Positions 55,239-64,000 of a stretch of DNA of 64,000 nt are shown one piece after another (the first letter of the stretch is position 1; every line of letters begins with the position of its first letter). The notes under the pieces are model-generated. The model had not been told where the DNA came from, searched no databases, and worked only from the letters and a program-made list of their open reading frames with translations. Both the position numbers and the translations under genes were made by a program. The DNA lies in contig NC_018337.1 in NCBI RefSeq assembly GCF_000234665.1, forward strand, positions 1,585,824 through 1,649,823. The letters are read 5' to 3'. The stretch comes from Leishmania mexicana MHOM/GT/2001/U1103. Lineage: Eukaryota; Euglenozoa; Kinetoplastea; Trypanosomatida; Trypanosomatidae.

Positions 55239-55953
55239 TGGCGTGCATTAGTTTGTGTGTCGCATTTGTTTTCCTGTGTTCACGTGTTTGATGTAACGTT
55301 GAGCGGCATTTCTTCCGCATCTCCCTCTTGCTCCTTTTCCCGTGCTGCTCGGTGGCGTTGGCGATGGCGCTGTGGACGACGACGGTGAAAACAGGAACGA
55401 CGTGCTGAGCGCCTTTTACATTTCATTCATGTACAAACACTACGAACTGCAAGTCGCCTAGCACACCTGTTGTTGCGTCTTATTTCCCTTTTTGAATTCT
55501 TATGTAGCGTGCTACGCCGCCTCTGACTTCGTGGCGGCATTCAGGCACCCCACCCTCCCCTCAAAAAATGCGATTTTGGCGGTATATTGATGGACAACAC
55601 CGAACACTGTGCGCTCACTCACAGAACTGAGTTCCCCAGTGGGTGGTCCCTTTGTCCGTCCTCGCACGCCCGCTTCCCTTTGTTCTCCGCATACTCTTCT
55701 GCTACGCGCTCGCCTCCTACGCGGAGTGTTCCGTGTGAGTCACCACTATTGGAGCGGCCCGCTACCAAGACCTCACGAGTTCTGCTCACCATGAATTCCA
55801 TGTGTCTTCCCTCGCTCATCTGGCACGATTCCACACGGCATTGTGCTTTTCCTCCTTCCACCCAACGAAACTATCCCATCCCCTCCTCCCTTGGCTCTGG
55901 CCATCGTGGGTGTGTACGTGTCTCTTCCTGTATGCGCATCGTTCGCCCGTCAG
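55239..55953 (+). other. Intergenic spacer
   Basis: No gene is seen. The region has CGTT/GGCG-rich parts, an A-run at about 55563-55568, and pyrimidine-rich DNA (about 55845-55900) ahead of the next gene. Confidence 0.35.
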
Positions 55954-57630
55954 ATGGATGCCATGTACACGCGTGATGTCAGTGACCGTATTAGCGGCAT
56001 CTCCGCAGCGGACCTTGCGCAACGTTTGGTCGAGGTTTCGTCGAGGAGCAATGCACAGGATAGTGCCTTTACGAAGAACTTTTTCCAGCGGCCCCTACCG
56101 CCATGTGTGAGTGCGCTGCTGTGGGATGCGAGGTTCGCCGGGGCAGGCCCGCCGCGGACGGCACTGTTGCGCGGTGATGTGGTGGACATTACGTCGTCTG
56201 TGTCGGATGGGTCGCTCTCATGCGTCGCTCTTTCAGACGATGTGCGACTCCGCTTTGCCCGCTCGCGGCGCAGGCGCCTGACAGGGATCCTCTCCTCAAC
56301 AGCGGCGTCCTTGCCGCTCCGAATGAACCGCGTCGACGTGACACACTTCTACTGGATGGACGAGTGCGCATCGGGAGTGTCGTACGCCGACGAGCCGGTG
56401 CTGTCGAGGGTGCTGCAAAAACGTATTGTGCAATGGGCTGTAGGCACCTTCGCACGGAATCCAATGCTGCGCAATATATCCCTGCAAGCCCTTGAAGCCG
56501 TTTTTCCCGCGTTGCTCGCTTTTTCACCGCGCGAACGCGAGGAGCTTCTTAAGCAAGCCGCCGAGTTCCTCGGCCAAGGGACACTTATTTGGTACGGCGG
56601 GGCGATAATCAAGCAGTTCCAGGAAAGCGCCGCCTCCCTCTCTCTTTCCCTACTTACGTCCAGCGAGGAACGCTGCTCCGCGGCGCTTCTGTTTGCGCTG
56701 GCAACGGCGCAGGAAGTTATGGGCGCTCGACGTGCTGACGCGGCCCAGGCACTTCGCTTTCTCCTCGAGGTGTACGGGGTGAGCAGCGTGGCGTTGTCGC
56801 AAGCGCTGACGACCGCAACGCTGCTCGTGTCCCGTGCAACAGTGCCGCTCTGCACCCGCCGCTGCTTGGGAGCAGCGTCACGTCCGCACAATCTACTCCA
56901 GCCTTACCTTTTTCCACTATCCTGCGCAGATGTGGAGACGCTGCCGTGGATTCTACATAGCACGCACACCTCCTCCCTCGAGCAACACGAAGAGCTCGTA
57001 CGCTGTGCGCGGGAAGCCGCAGCTGCGGTGCTCGCCACGGCAGCGCCGTTCACTGCCACCGCTGCTCAGAGGCGCCATGCCCACGAGGACGACGTCAACG
57101 CATTCTTCTCCACCAATCACACGCTCCAAATACGCCGCGACACACTTGTTTCCCATTGCGGTAGCGACGTGCCCTCTTCGTTACCCGAACTCACGGCGGC
57201 CGACAGCGGCGCCGTAGCGCGTTCACGCCTGCTAGAGGCGGCGCCCAAGTGGTGGGAGCGGGAGGCGAACGGGCACAACAGCAACGTGGTACGTGACGAG
57301 ACAGAGCTGAAGATCAATGTAAAGGCCGCCGCTGCGGCGTTACGCGAGCCCCACGGCGGTGACCATGCGCTGCTCGCCGTCATCCACCGCACGCGCAAAC
57401 GTCAGCGCAACCGCGAGCAGCTCACGGCGCAGACGGTGGAAGCGGCGCTGGAGGGTGCATCGATTCGGTTGAAGCGTCGCGCCTTCTTACAGCTCGTGGA
57501 CATTTTGGCGCTCAACTCGCACGGCGAGGACCGCGACGAGAAGGCGCGCCAGTACCTCGAGCAGCACCACGTAGCCGACGCGCAGATCCACGACTTCACC
57601 ACGCTTTTGTCGTCCACCCGCAAGACGTGA
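55954..57630 (+). CDS. Hypothetical protein, 558 aa
   Basis: I do not recognise this family. The protein is rich in Ala, Leu, Arg and Ser and mostly helical, with no clear membrane segment or signal peptide. Arg-rich stretches occur at about 104-112 (RSRRRRLTG) and 490-500 (HRTRKRQRNREQ). The N-terminal part (about 40-190) has mixed strand/helix patterns. Cys residues are scattered without a zinc-finger pattern. GC3-rich codon use along its whole length supports a true gene. The ATG at 55954 follows a CAG; a second ATG lies at 55963. The frame is open upstream to a TTG. Confidence 0.72.
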   Translation: MDAMYTRDVSDRISGISAADLAQRLVEVSSRSNAQDSAFTKNFFQRPLPPCVSALLWDARFAGAGPPRTALLRGDVVDITSSVSDGSLSCVALSDDVRLRFARSRRRRLTGILSSTAASLPLRMNRVDVTHFYWMDECASGVSYADEPVLSRVLQKRIVQWAVGTFARNPMLRNISLQALEAVFPALLAFSPREREELLKQAAEFLGQGTLIWYGGAIIKQFQESAASLSLSLLTSSEERCSAALLFALATAQEVMGARRADAAQALRFLLEVYGVSSVALSQALTTATLLVSRATVPLCTRRCLGAASRPHNLLQPYLFPLSCADVETLPWILHSTHTSSLEQHEELVRCAREAAAAVLATAAPFTATAAQRRHAHEDDVNAFFSTNHTLQIRRDTLVSHCGSDVPSSLPELTAADSGAVARSRLLEAAPKWWEREANGHNSNVVRDETELKINVKAAAAALREPHGGDHALLAVIHRTRKRQRNREQLTAQTVEAALEGASIRLKRRAFLQLVDILALNSHGEDRDEKARQYLEQHHVADAQIHDFTTLLSSTRKT

Positions 57631-57714
57631 GATGCACACGGGGCTTCTTGCACGCACTCACGCAACTTGCGTCTGCTAGCACCGGTTGCTGCAAGTCAGT
57701 CACACAAGGAGGAT
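57631..57714 (+). other. 3' flank of the preceding hypothetical gene
   Basis: Short spacer before repeat copy C. Confidence 0.3.
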
Positions 57715-57945
57715 TCGCTTTTCTTTGTCGCTGAAGGTGCCCATTGTGTCTGCCCAACAGTGTGAGCTGGGCCCTGCTCCGCATCGCCTGCCGCAGAGGT
57801 GTGTTTGTGTGTGTGTTGGTGGGTGGGTGGGTGGGGGCTTCTCCACTCCTCCCCACAAAGAGGACGACTGCTGGGCGCTGAGATGCCACGCACTGTGGCG
57901 CTCTCCACCCTTTCCCTCTCCCTACCTCCTCTCGTCATGAGGGAA
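57715..57945 (-). mobile_element. SIDER-like short retroposon, copy C, inverted
   Basis: Read on the minus strand this matches copies A and B over their whole length with visible substitutions. CATGACG...GGGAGAGGGAAAG is at the right edge (about 57925-57937); GTGCGTGGCATCTCAGCGCC (minus-strand reading) follows. The poly-C run has become a CCCA-rich stretch, the minus-strand counterpart of GTGGGTGGGTGGGTGGGG at about 57817-57836. The end carries ACACAATGGGCACCTTCAGC and an A-rich tail. It is clearly the same family, more diverged, and opposite in orientation. Confidence 0.7.
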
Positions 57946-58445
57946 AGGCAAGCAAGTGAAACAAAAATGGTGGCAATAAGAGATGGCCGTCGAGCACCTA
58001 GTAACACCCTCTCTCAGACTGTGAGGCGGCGCTGTCGTTTCGATCTTTGGCACTGCCGCCCATCGCCACGCATCAATTCTGACGGCAACCTCGCGTTTCG
58101 TCACCTCCTCTCTCCTGTGCCTCTCGGATGGCGATCATGTGTTCTTTGGCGCGTCACTTCACTGTTCATTTTGCTTCGTGATTCCCCTTCCCTTTGTTCT
58201 GTTGCCCAGCCTCCGTGTTCCAGAGTCCCTCTCTGAGTGACCAGCACAAACGCAACCAAAGCATCCAGAGCTTCTCCTCCCAACCCTTTCTCCTGTGTGT
58301 CCTGTGCGACTCTTCGTATCGTTTACCTTTACCTGCCGGCATTTTCTGCTTCTTTTTTCTCCAGGTGCCACCACCAGCACAAGCTCGTTCTCTGTCCCCC
58401 CCCCCTCTTCACACACGTACACGCCCTCTTCTCCTCACCGTCACC
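57946..58445 (+). other. Leader region of the cNMP-fold gene
   Basis: No gene is seen. The acceptor is CTTCTTTTTTCTCCAG, with the AG at 58363-58364, 81 nt before the ATG at 58446. Confidence 0.5.
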
Positions 58446-60851
58446 ATGAGCACTTCAGCGAACGACGCTAATGCCATTCGGGAGCTGGCGGAGAAGCCCG
58501 CCGACACCGCCGCGCGCTACTGTGGTGAAGCTTGCAACCTGGACTACGATACGAACGACTCCGAGAGCGGCAACCTGGACGAAGTGTTGTTCTTTGCAGA
58601 GCCGCTGAAGGAGGCGCAGATTCTTCTGCCAAACGGAAAGGCGAACCCGAATTCGCCAAAAACGTCAATGCAGACCTTCCTGCAGACCGTGCCGCACCTC
58701 TTCACTCTCACGCTTGAGGAGATATCCAGCCTCGACGTCATGGTGCGCGAGTATAGTCAGATGGATGTCATTATCGAGGAAGGGGCGTATCTGGAGCACA
58801 TCTACGTGCTCGCCTCTGGCACGGTTGAGGTGATGAACTCCAAGAAGGGCCTGAAGCGTGCGTTTGGTCACCGGCGGATCGGCAGCATGGTCGCGCCCAG
58901 CGTGTTCGGGATCGACGACGCCATCCTCGAGAACGCCGTCGAGTTCACCTACCACGCCAGCTCCAACACGATGCTGCTGCTCATCCCGCGCAAGCAGTTC
59001 ATGGACCTGTTTGCGCGCTCCCCTATCTTTGCAAACAACATCTCCAGCCAAATCCTTCGAACGTTGCCCTCCTTCTCGGTGTTTCAGGAATTTTGCCGCG
59101 CTGTGTTTGGCATCTCCTCCTCCTCGGCGTCCGACGCACAAGGCAAGAGTAGCGGCTACTCCTTGTCGCTGCCTATCCTCATCCGCCTTTTCCGATCCAG
59201 CGGCACCCTTCTGCACGAGCACGCCAACAGGAAGGAGGTGGACTACGAGGCACTGCGGTACTGCACCCGCCGCCTGCCCGTGAACATCACCGTTACCTAC
59301 ATCATCATCCTTACCCAAGGGATTCCCGACTACCTCTCGGACGAGTTCCTCGCCGACGCCGCCAACTCGCAGCCCGGTGCCACGCCGTTTATCGCTGCCG
59401 TCGATACCGGGAAACGACGCCGCTGCGCGTGGACGTTTGGTGGCGGGGGACAGACCCTTGTCCTCATGCGTGACGGCTTCACGGACACGATCGACTTTGT
59501 GTCCAGCTTTTGCATTTTCTGCATTGAGGCGAAGAAGTTGCGCGCGCGGCTGCAGCAGCTGGTGTCGCCATCGGCGGCCGAAGTGCTGCGAAATGCCCTT
59601 GTGCCGGCCGAGAACCACTTCAGTGCCCACTCGCGCATGGAAGAGGTTCTCGCGTCGCTACCCTTCTCGGAAGATGAGTTACAGGGTCTCGAGAATGTGT
59701 GGGGCGAGGAGACGCTGCAGCAGTTGTACAACATTGTGGTGCACAGGGAGGAGTACGTGGTGAAGGTCGAGAACGTGAGCAGCAAGGTATTCAGTGAGAA
59801 CCCGTACGCGAACTGGGCCCTCACCATCCTTCGCCGCATCAAGAGTGTGCTCTGCGTTTCTGAGCTGGAGCCACTGCCGGAGGACATTGTCGTCGACGTC
59901 CTCTTCCTTCCAAATCGGACGCTGAAGAACCTCTTCTGCTGCATGTCGGCGGACATCAAGGCGCTTATCGAGAACATCTCGGAGGAGTCCGGGATCGGAA
60001 AGGGCGAACGTGCCGGCAACTGGAAGAACGTGAATGACCGCTACTACTACCTCTTGACAGGCTTGCTGGAACGGAATGCGATGGTTCGCGATGCGTACCG
60101 GTCGCGGCTGCAGTCGAACGGGTTCACGCTCATGGAGGACGGGCACGCTTCGGCGCTGATTGTCGACCTGATCGACGTCAGCAACATATCCCCCGACGAG
60201 ACGGACCCGGTTTTGCGTGTGAGCGCCGCGCGGGCAAGCAAGAAGAGCAGGGAGGGAAAGCGGCACTTTATCATCAACGTGGACAAGACGTTTGGGGCCC
60301 AAATCGAGGCAATCTTGCGATCTCTTCTGCTCACATTTGGCAGCCGCATCCGGAGTGTGAACCTCAGCGGCAAGGTTGCCGGTCTCACCGGCAACCGTGG
60401 CGACGTGGTGCTTCCGCAAAAGCTCATCTTCTCCAAGCAAAGCTTCGGCGAAGACTCCACGGATGAGATTCGCTTGTGCAACCGCACGAGCTCCCGCTGC
60501 GAGGACATCACACCGCTTCTCGACAAGTGGTGCTCGGCACAGGTGCACCACGGGACCTGCATCACGCTCCCTGGTTTCATGCTTCAGAGTCAGCCGGTAC
60601 TTAAGTTCTACAAAACGGTGCACGGCTGCACTGCCATTGATATGCAGAGCAGCTACGTCGCACGTCAGCTGGAGGAGTGTCGCCGCAACGGGGTGCTCCG
60701 CGAGACCATTCCCAGTCGCTACCTCTTCTACTGCGACGACATGCCCCTCGGCAATGAGAACGGCTCGGTGCTCAAACCACAGAAAAGGGAGATCATCTCC
60801 GCCGTCTACGCCACTGCGCGCGCGCTCCTGTGCAAGATTCTCGAGTCTTGA
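58446..60851 (+). CDS. Cyclic-nucleotide-binding-fold protein with large conserved C-terminal module, 801 aa
   Basis: After an acidic N-terminus (about 1-60), residues about 88-202 form a cNMP-binding beta-roll: LTLEEISSLDVMVREYSQMD, VIIEEGAYLEHIYVLASGTV, then FGIDDAILENAVEF. The phosphate-binding cassette lacks the usual E and R of cAMP sites, so the ligand is uncertain. Residues about 205-590 are helical and unassigned. The C-terminal part (about 600-800) has a conserved-looking Rossmann-type pattern with GKVAGLTGNRGDVVLP near 642-657, recalling nucleoside-binding proteins; bacterial proteins pairing a cNMP fold with such a module may be the nearest relatives, but this is from memory. The start is the first ATG after acceptor AG 58363-58364. 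Confidence 0.78.
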   Translation: MSTSANDANAIRELAEKPADTAARYCGEACNLDYDTNDSESGNLDEVLFFAEPLKEAQILLPNGKANPNSPKTSMQTFLQTVPHLFTLTLEEISSLDVMVREYSQMDVIIEEGAYLEHIYVLASGTVEVMNSKKGLKRAFGHRRIGSMVAPSVFGIDDAILENAVEFTYHASSNTMLLLIPRKQFMDLFARSPIFANNISSQILRTLPSFSVFQEFCRAVFGISSSSASDAQGKSSGYSLSLPILIRLFRSSGTLLHEHANRKEVDYEALRYCTRRLPVNITVTYIIILTQGIPDYLSDEFLADAANSQPGATPFIAAVDTGKRRRCAWTFGGGGQTLVLMRDGFTDTIDFVSSFCIFCIEAKKLRARLQQLVSPSAAEVLRNALVPAENHFSAHSRMEEVLASLPFSEDELQGLENVWGEETLQQLYNIVVHREEYVVKVENVSSKVFSENPYANWALTILRRIKSVLCVSELEPLPEDIVVDVLFLPNRTLKNLFCCMSADIKALIENISEESGIGKGERAGNWKNVNDRYYYLLTGLLERNAMVRDAYRSRLQSNGFTLMEDGHASALIVDLIDVSNISPDETDPVLRVSAARASKKSREGKRHFIINVDKTFGAQIEAILRSLLLTFGSRIRSVNLSGKVAGLTGNRGDVVLPQKLIFSKQSFGEDSTDEIRLCNRTSSRCEDITPLLDKWCSAQVHHGTCITLPGFMLQSQPVLKFYKTVHGCTAIDMQSSYVARQLEECRRNGVLRETIPSRYLFYCDDMPLGNENGSVLKPQKREIISAVYATARALLCKILES

Positions 60852-63479
60852 TCGGCGGCGGCGCGTCCTCCGGCTTCGGCCATGCATGGAGGTGGTGGGG
60901 AGATGATCGTTTGCTTGCTTGTTTCTTGGAACGCTCCCCACAGGAATGAAAGGAGGAGGAATGTACGATCGCGCAAAAGATAAAAAAAACTCATGTGTGG
61001 TCGGAGCCCGCGTACGTTGTGCGGCTACTCCTCCTCAAGAAACGATTTCATCACCATTTCTCTTTAGCCCATCTTCGTCCGTTCATTTCCCATCTGGGGG
61101 TGCCGAGTAATTGCGACCGTCTGATTTCGTGCACCACCCCGCCTCCTGCATCCTTCGCTATGGCAGGTGTCTCTTGAGGGGCAGAACGTCAAGGAGATAT
61201 CTAAGTCCACCAACCCGCGGGTAGTACTACCGTGAGCTCGAATGGCGGTATCGCAGATTCGCCTTCTCATCCACGACGGTGGGAAAATTGTCAGCCAGGC
61301 GGCGTTGGTAAGCTGCCTTTGAATGCAGCACTCCGATCGGTTGACAGCACTTTCTCGCCCCCCTTTCATGATTCTTCCCGCATCGTCTTTTGCGTGGGTT
61401 CCTCTCATAAAGTTTTCCTCGGTGATTGGTCGCTGGGGCGGTTTTCCACGTTTGATTGCTCCCTAACACCCACTTTTTCTTTTTTTTTTGCACGGGGGCC
61501 GCTCTGGAACCGGGAACCGCTCCTCGCCACCACGACTCCCACCTGTCAACAGGAACAATGGCTGCGTACGCCGCATTTATCACCTCCTTTCATAGTGAGC
61601 GACGTAGTCCGTTGACGGCAGTTGCCGCAAGAAACCCGGGACCCTCCATTCCTTCACAGATTCACCCATTCCTCTTAAGACATCCACCAGGCATCTTCCA
61701 ATATGACGCGTCCCTTTCCCCCAACTTGGGTATACACGGCCCGTTCCTCAGTCACAGGTGTTCAGACCGTAGCTCGCTTTCCCCGTTGCGCTTTGTCGGA
61801 GCAGGTGGTGCGACAACCAAGATGCGCCATCCTTTTGCGATTACAACCCTGCGCCATTCTTGCGCCACCCGATGCTCTTTTAGAGGTCGGCAGCTTTCAT
61901 CTCAAACTATTCCTGTTGAGTCTTTTCCGACGCTCAGTGCGTACCTCCTTTGGGGGGGGGTATATGCTTTCGGCTAACCTGTCTCTTGGGCAAACTGGGA
62001 AGCGGCTTGCATGCGCCCAAACTCGTCGAGAGGTTCTGGATTGGCCTTTTTTTTCGCGGCGGTCACCTTTCGCTGGGGACCATTTTTTTCTTTTCTTTGA
62101 TCACTACATCGTGCTTTTCCTGCTCGAAAACTCGCCGCGCGAGCTCACAGTAAATGCGTAAGCACAAGCCATCTCTTCTCCTTTTTAGCCTCCGGCGTGC
62201 ATCCTCACTTCCCCTCCTTTGGCAGGGATTTATTCTTTCTGTTGCGTGTGCTTCTCTTTGTTCACGCGACACGTGTATTCCGTGGGAAGGGCCTTCGACG
62301 CACTTACATAGGTGCACGTGACAGTGTTCTGATGTGTTTTGTTGTGGTTTTGTGAACCAACGCCAGGCAACGGCACAGAGGGATGTATATTCGGTTATCA
62401 TGCAGCTGCTTGCGCGCATCTCTTCGACGCATTTCGGAATCCGGCAACTTTTCCTCTGCGCTCCTCGCCTTTTGCGGCTTTTTCTTTGTCCCCTCGCATG
62501 TCGTTTACTCCTTTGGTTTTGGCGAGTGGCACGTACGCTGTCACCGTCTACAGAGCAGCCGCAACTGATGCAACTGGGGGCGCCCGGTGGAGTGCTGCGT
62601 ATCCTCATGCAGGCATCGACCTGTCCAGCCGCCACTGCAGGTCGTGTGCTGCAGAAGTGAGTGCCGCCACCGCAGGAGCCGTTTTCATTTCAGGTGCACT
62701 GTCAGCCAATTATGCACTCGACGGCGGCAACTGTGGGTGCACACGCTGCGCTTCACATGCCGCTGGTAATCTCTTTTTCTGACTGCCTGTAGTCCACCTG
62801 GAAACTATCCACCGGCCCGCGCAGAGCAGGGGTTGCAAGGGGGCGCCTGTGCTGCTCCCCGCATCGGTCTTACCAGCACCGTTGCAGTGGCCTTGCCTCT
62901 CCCGCACACTCAGTGAGTCTTGGGTGATGCCAGCAAGGGCCTGCCTCCGTCTTGCCTTGAACGCGTGGCGTGACTAAAGAGTTGCAAGCACCGGCTGCAC
63001 ATCTCTCTCGCTCCTGTGGTCGCCATCGACTTGTTGAGCTCTAGCGTGTTCCCTGACGTAGGGCAGTCTGTGCACACCAGACTGCGATGGATTGCTCTGA
63101 CGGCTACTTGGAACACAAACGGCTGCTGCACTGATGTTGCGCAGCACAGCTTCCTTGTGGAGGCGCGTTGCCCTCGGCCGACGCTGAAAGGCGAAGACCA
63201 TGACGTGTGTGCACCGCAGCTGCGAAGCAAAGGGTGTGCAGTTTGGGGTGCGGCTGAACTCGGGGCAGCGATAGGAAAGTTGCACACGTTGTCTGCAGCG
63301 TTGCCGTGAAGAAGACTGCGACCTGCAAAGACACAGAAGAGGAAACAGAAATTCGCTGGGATGCTCGTCTCTACCCGCCACGCTGTGGTTAGAATGTGCG
63401 TCTGTGTGCCGGTGTGCTTGTGCGCCTTGCCTCTGTGACGTGGTGGGGCATGAAGAGGAACGCCCACTGCCCGACTGCG
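60852..63479 (+). other. Subtelomeric region with no supported gene
   Basis: About 2.6 kb lies beyond the last clear gene. Several small overlapping frames exist: + 61558-61977 after a T-run, + 61703-62161 with an ATG, + 62498-62782, and minus 62910-63467. None has a recognisable domain, a convincing length or consistent codon bias. Pyrimidine tracts and T-runs (61480-61490, 62048-62057) continue. The frames could be gene fragments or chance; I see no array of 100-bp repeats of the LCTAS kind. Confidence 0.45.
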
Positions 63480-63677
63480 CTGGCTACACTGCGTGTTGTG
63501 TGTGTTTAACCTGCTGCTGTATTTGTGTGTGTTGTTAGTTGTTGGCGCTGCTGCTGCGTTATAAGCAGACCTGTGTGCAGGATTGTGATGGTGATGGTTG
63601 TGGTTATGGCTGTGGATGTGTTGCTGTTATCCCTTGGTGTGTGTGGTCTATTAAAGGTTGTTGTGTGCGTGTGTTAT
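63480..63677 (+). other. GT-rich pre-telomeric DNA
   Basis: The strand becomes strongly G/T-rich (TGTGTTGTGTGTG, GATGGTGATGGTTGTGGTTA, TGTGTGCGTGTGTTATGG) with a GCTGCTGCTGCG block. The bias runs directly into the telomere-like arrays. No coding potential is seen. Confidence 0.6.
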
Positions 63678-63760
63678 GGTACGGGTACGGGTACGGGTAC
63701 GGGTACGGGTACGGGTACGGGTACGGGTACGGGTACGGGTACGGGTACGGGTACGGGTAC
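63678..63760 (+). repeat. Variant telomere-like array, GGGTAC x 13
   Basis: A partial GGTAC (63678-63682) is followed by 13 perfect GGGTAC hexamers (63683-63760) in the same register as the GGGTTA array that follows. The only change per unit is TA to AC at the last three bases of the hexamer (GGGTTA versus GGGTAC). Confidence 0.97.
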
Positions 63761-63988
63761 GGGTTAGGGTTAGGGTTAGGGTTAGGGTTAGGGTTAGGGT
63801 TAGGGTTAGGGTTAGGGTTAGGGTTAGGGTTAGGGTTAGGGTTAGGGTTAGGGTTAGGGTTAGGGTTAGGGTTAGGGTTAGGGTTAGGGTTAGGGTTAGG
63901 GTTAGGGTTAGGGTTAGGGTTAGGGTTAGGGTTAGGGTTAGGGTTAGGGTTAGGGTTAGGGTTAGGGTTAGGGTTAGGGTTAGGGTTA
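63761..63988 (+). repeat. Telomeric array, GGGTTA x 38
   Basis: Thirty-eight uninterrupted GGGTTA units (TTAGGG register), with the G-rich strand 5'->3' toward the right as expected for a right-hand chromosome end. The array is followed by GGGG and then ACGTCGTC (63993-64000), which is not telomeric. Confidence 0.98.
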
Positions 63989-64000
63989 GGGGACGTCGTC

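Noticed and set aside
59679..60941. 420-codon open frame on the minus strand over the cNMP-fold gene (and 58665-59630, 321 codons)
   Set aside because: Antisense shadows of a GC3-rich gene; no recognisable domain, low-complexity Arg/Ala/Val/His content.
62910..63467. 185-codon minus-strand frame near the telomere
   Set aside because: Opposite to the transcription direction of the whole unit, no domain; I cannot see a strand-switch signal that would support it.
63678..63760. CRISPR-like or coding interpretation of the GGGTAC array (poly Gly-Thr frame 63525-63767)
   Set aside because: It is a simple hexamer array with no spacers, contiguous with telomere repeats; the Gly-Thr frame is a by-product of the repeat.
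1..64000. tRNA, rRNA or snoRNA genes
   Set aside because: I looked for T-loop (GTTCGAATC-type) and rRNA-like segments and found none convincing; short snoRNAs cannot be excluded by eye.

Overview
The window looks like the right-hand end of a Leishmania (or closely related trypanosomatid) chromosome. All supportable protein genes lie on the + strand. They have no visible introns, are GC-rich at the third codon position, and are separated by 0.05-1.7 kb of pyrimidine-rich spacer. Most spacers contain a polypyrimidine tract followed by an AG just upstream of the ATG, the signal for spliced-leader trans-splicing. Copies of a short retroposon-like repeat (SIDER-like) lie in spacers. The sequence runs into a 38-unit GGGTTA (TTAGGG) telomeric array whose G-rich strand points rightwards. 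One directional polycistronic unit therefore reads toward the telomere. The exact species cannot be told from the sequence alone.

Layout. 0-12 kb: PP6-like phosphatase, a hypothetical protein, a POLD3-like PIP-box protein, a small membrane protein, a LYR-like small protein, a LAMTOR4-like roadblock protein, an FHA-BRCT2 (MDC1-like) protein and a WAPL-like cohesin-release factor. 12-24 kb: a large kinesin with an unusual C-terminal half, a DCN1-like protein, a tail-anchored ankyrin protein flanked by two almost identical repeats, GAR1, and a DHHC-family protein with a shortened Cys-rich domain. 25-42 kb: coatomer alpha, a small single-TM protein, quinoid dihydropteridine reductase, proteasome beta-7 (PSMB4 type) and a TOR kinase. 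43-61 kb: SSNA1/DIP13, CNOT9/CAF40, an RRM protein, a TMEM170-like protein, a WD40 protein, a SANT/Myb-like protein, an acireductone-dioxygenase-like protein lacking metal ligands, a large hypothetical and a cyclic-nucleotide-binding-fold protein. 61-64 kb: gene-poor subtelomere, GT-rich DNA, 13 variant GGGTAC units, then canonical telomere repeats.

Genes in such units are co-transcribed but not normally grouped by function, so neighbours say little about roles. Three chromosome-maintenance genes (POLD3-like, MDC1-like, WAPL-like) do fall within 9 kb, and a Ragulator-like subunit and a TOR kinase share the unit. This may be chance. The most unusual items are the kinesin tail that reads like a degenerate PH / inositol-5-phosphatase / C2 module, the MDC1-like architecture, the metal-ligand-less ARD-like protein, the 99%-identical direct repeats flanking one gene, and the two-register telomere junction. 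All family calls come from reading motifs; no database search was possible.
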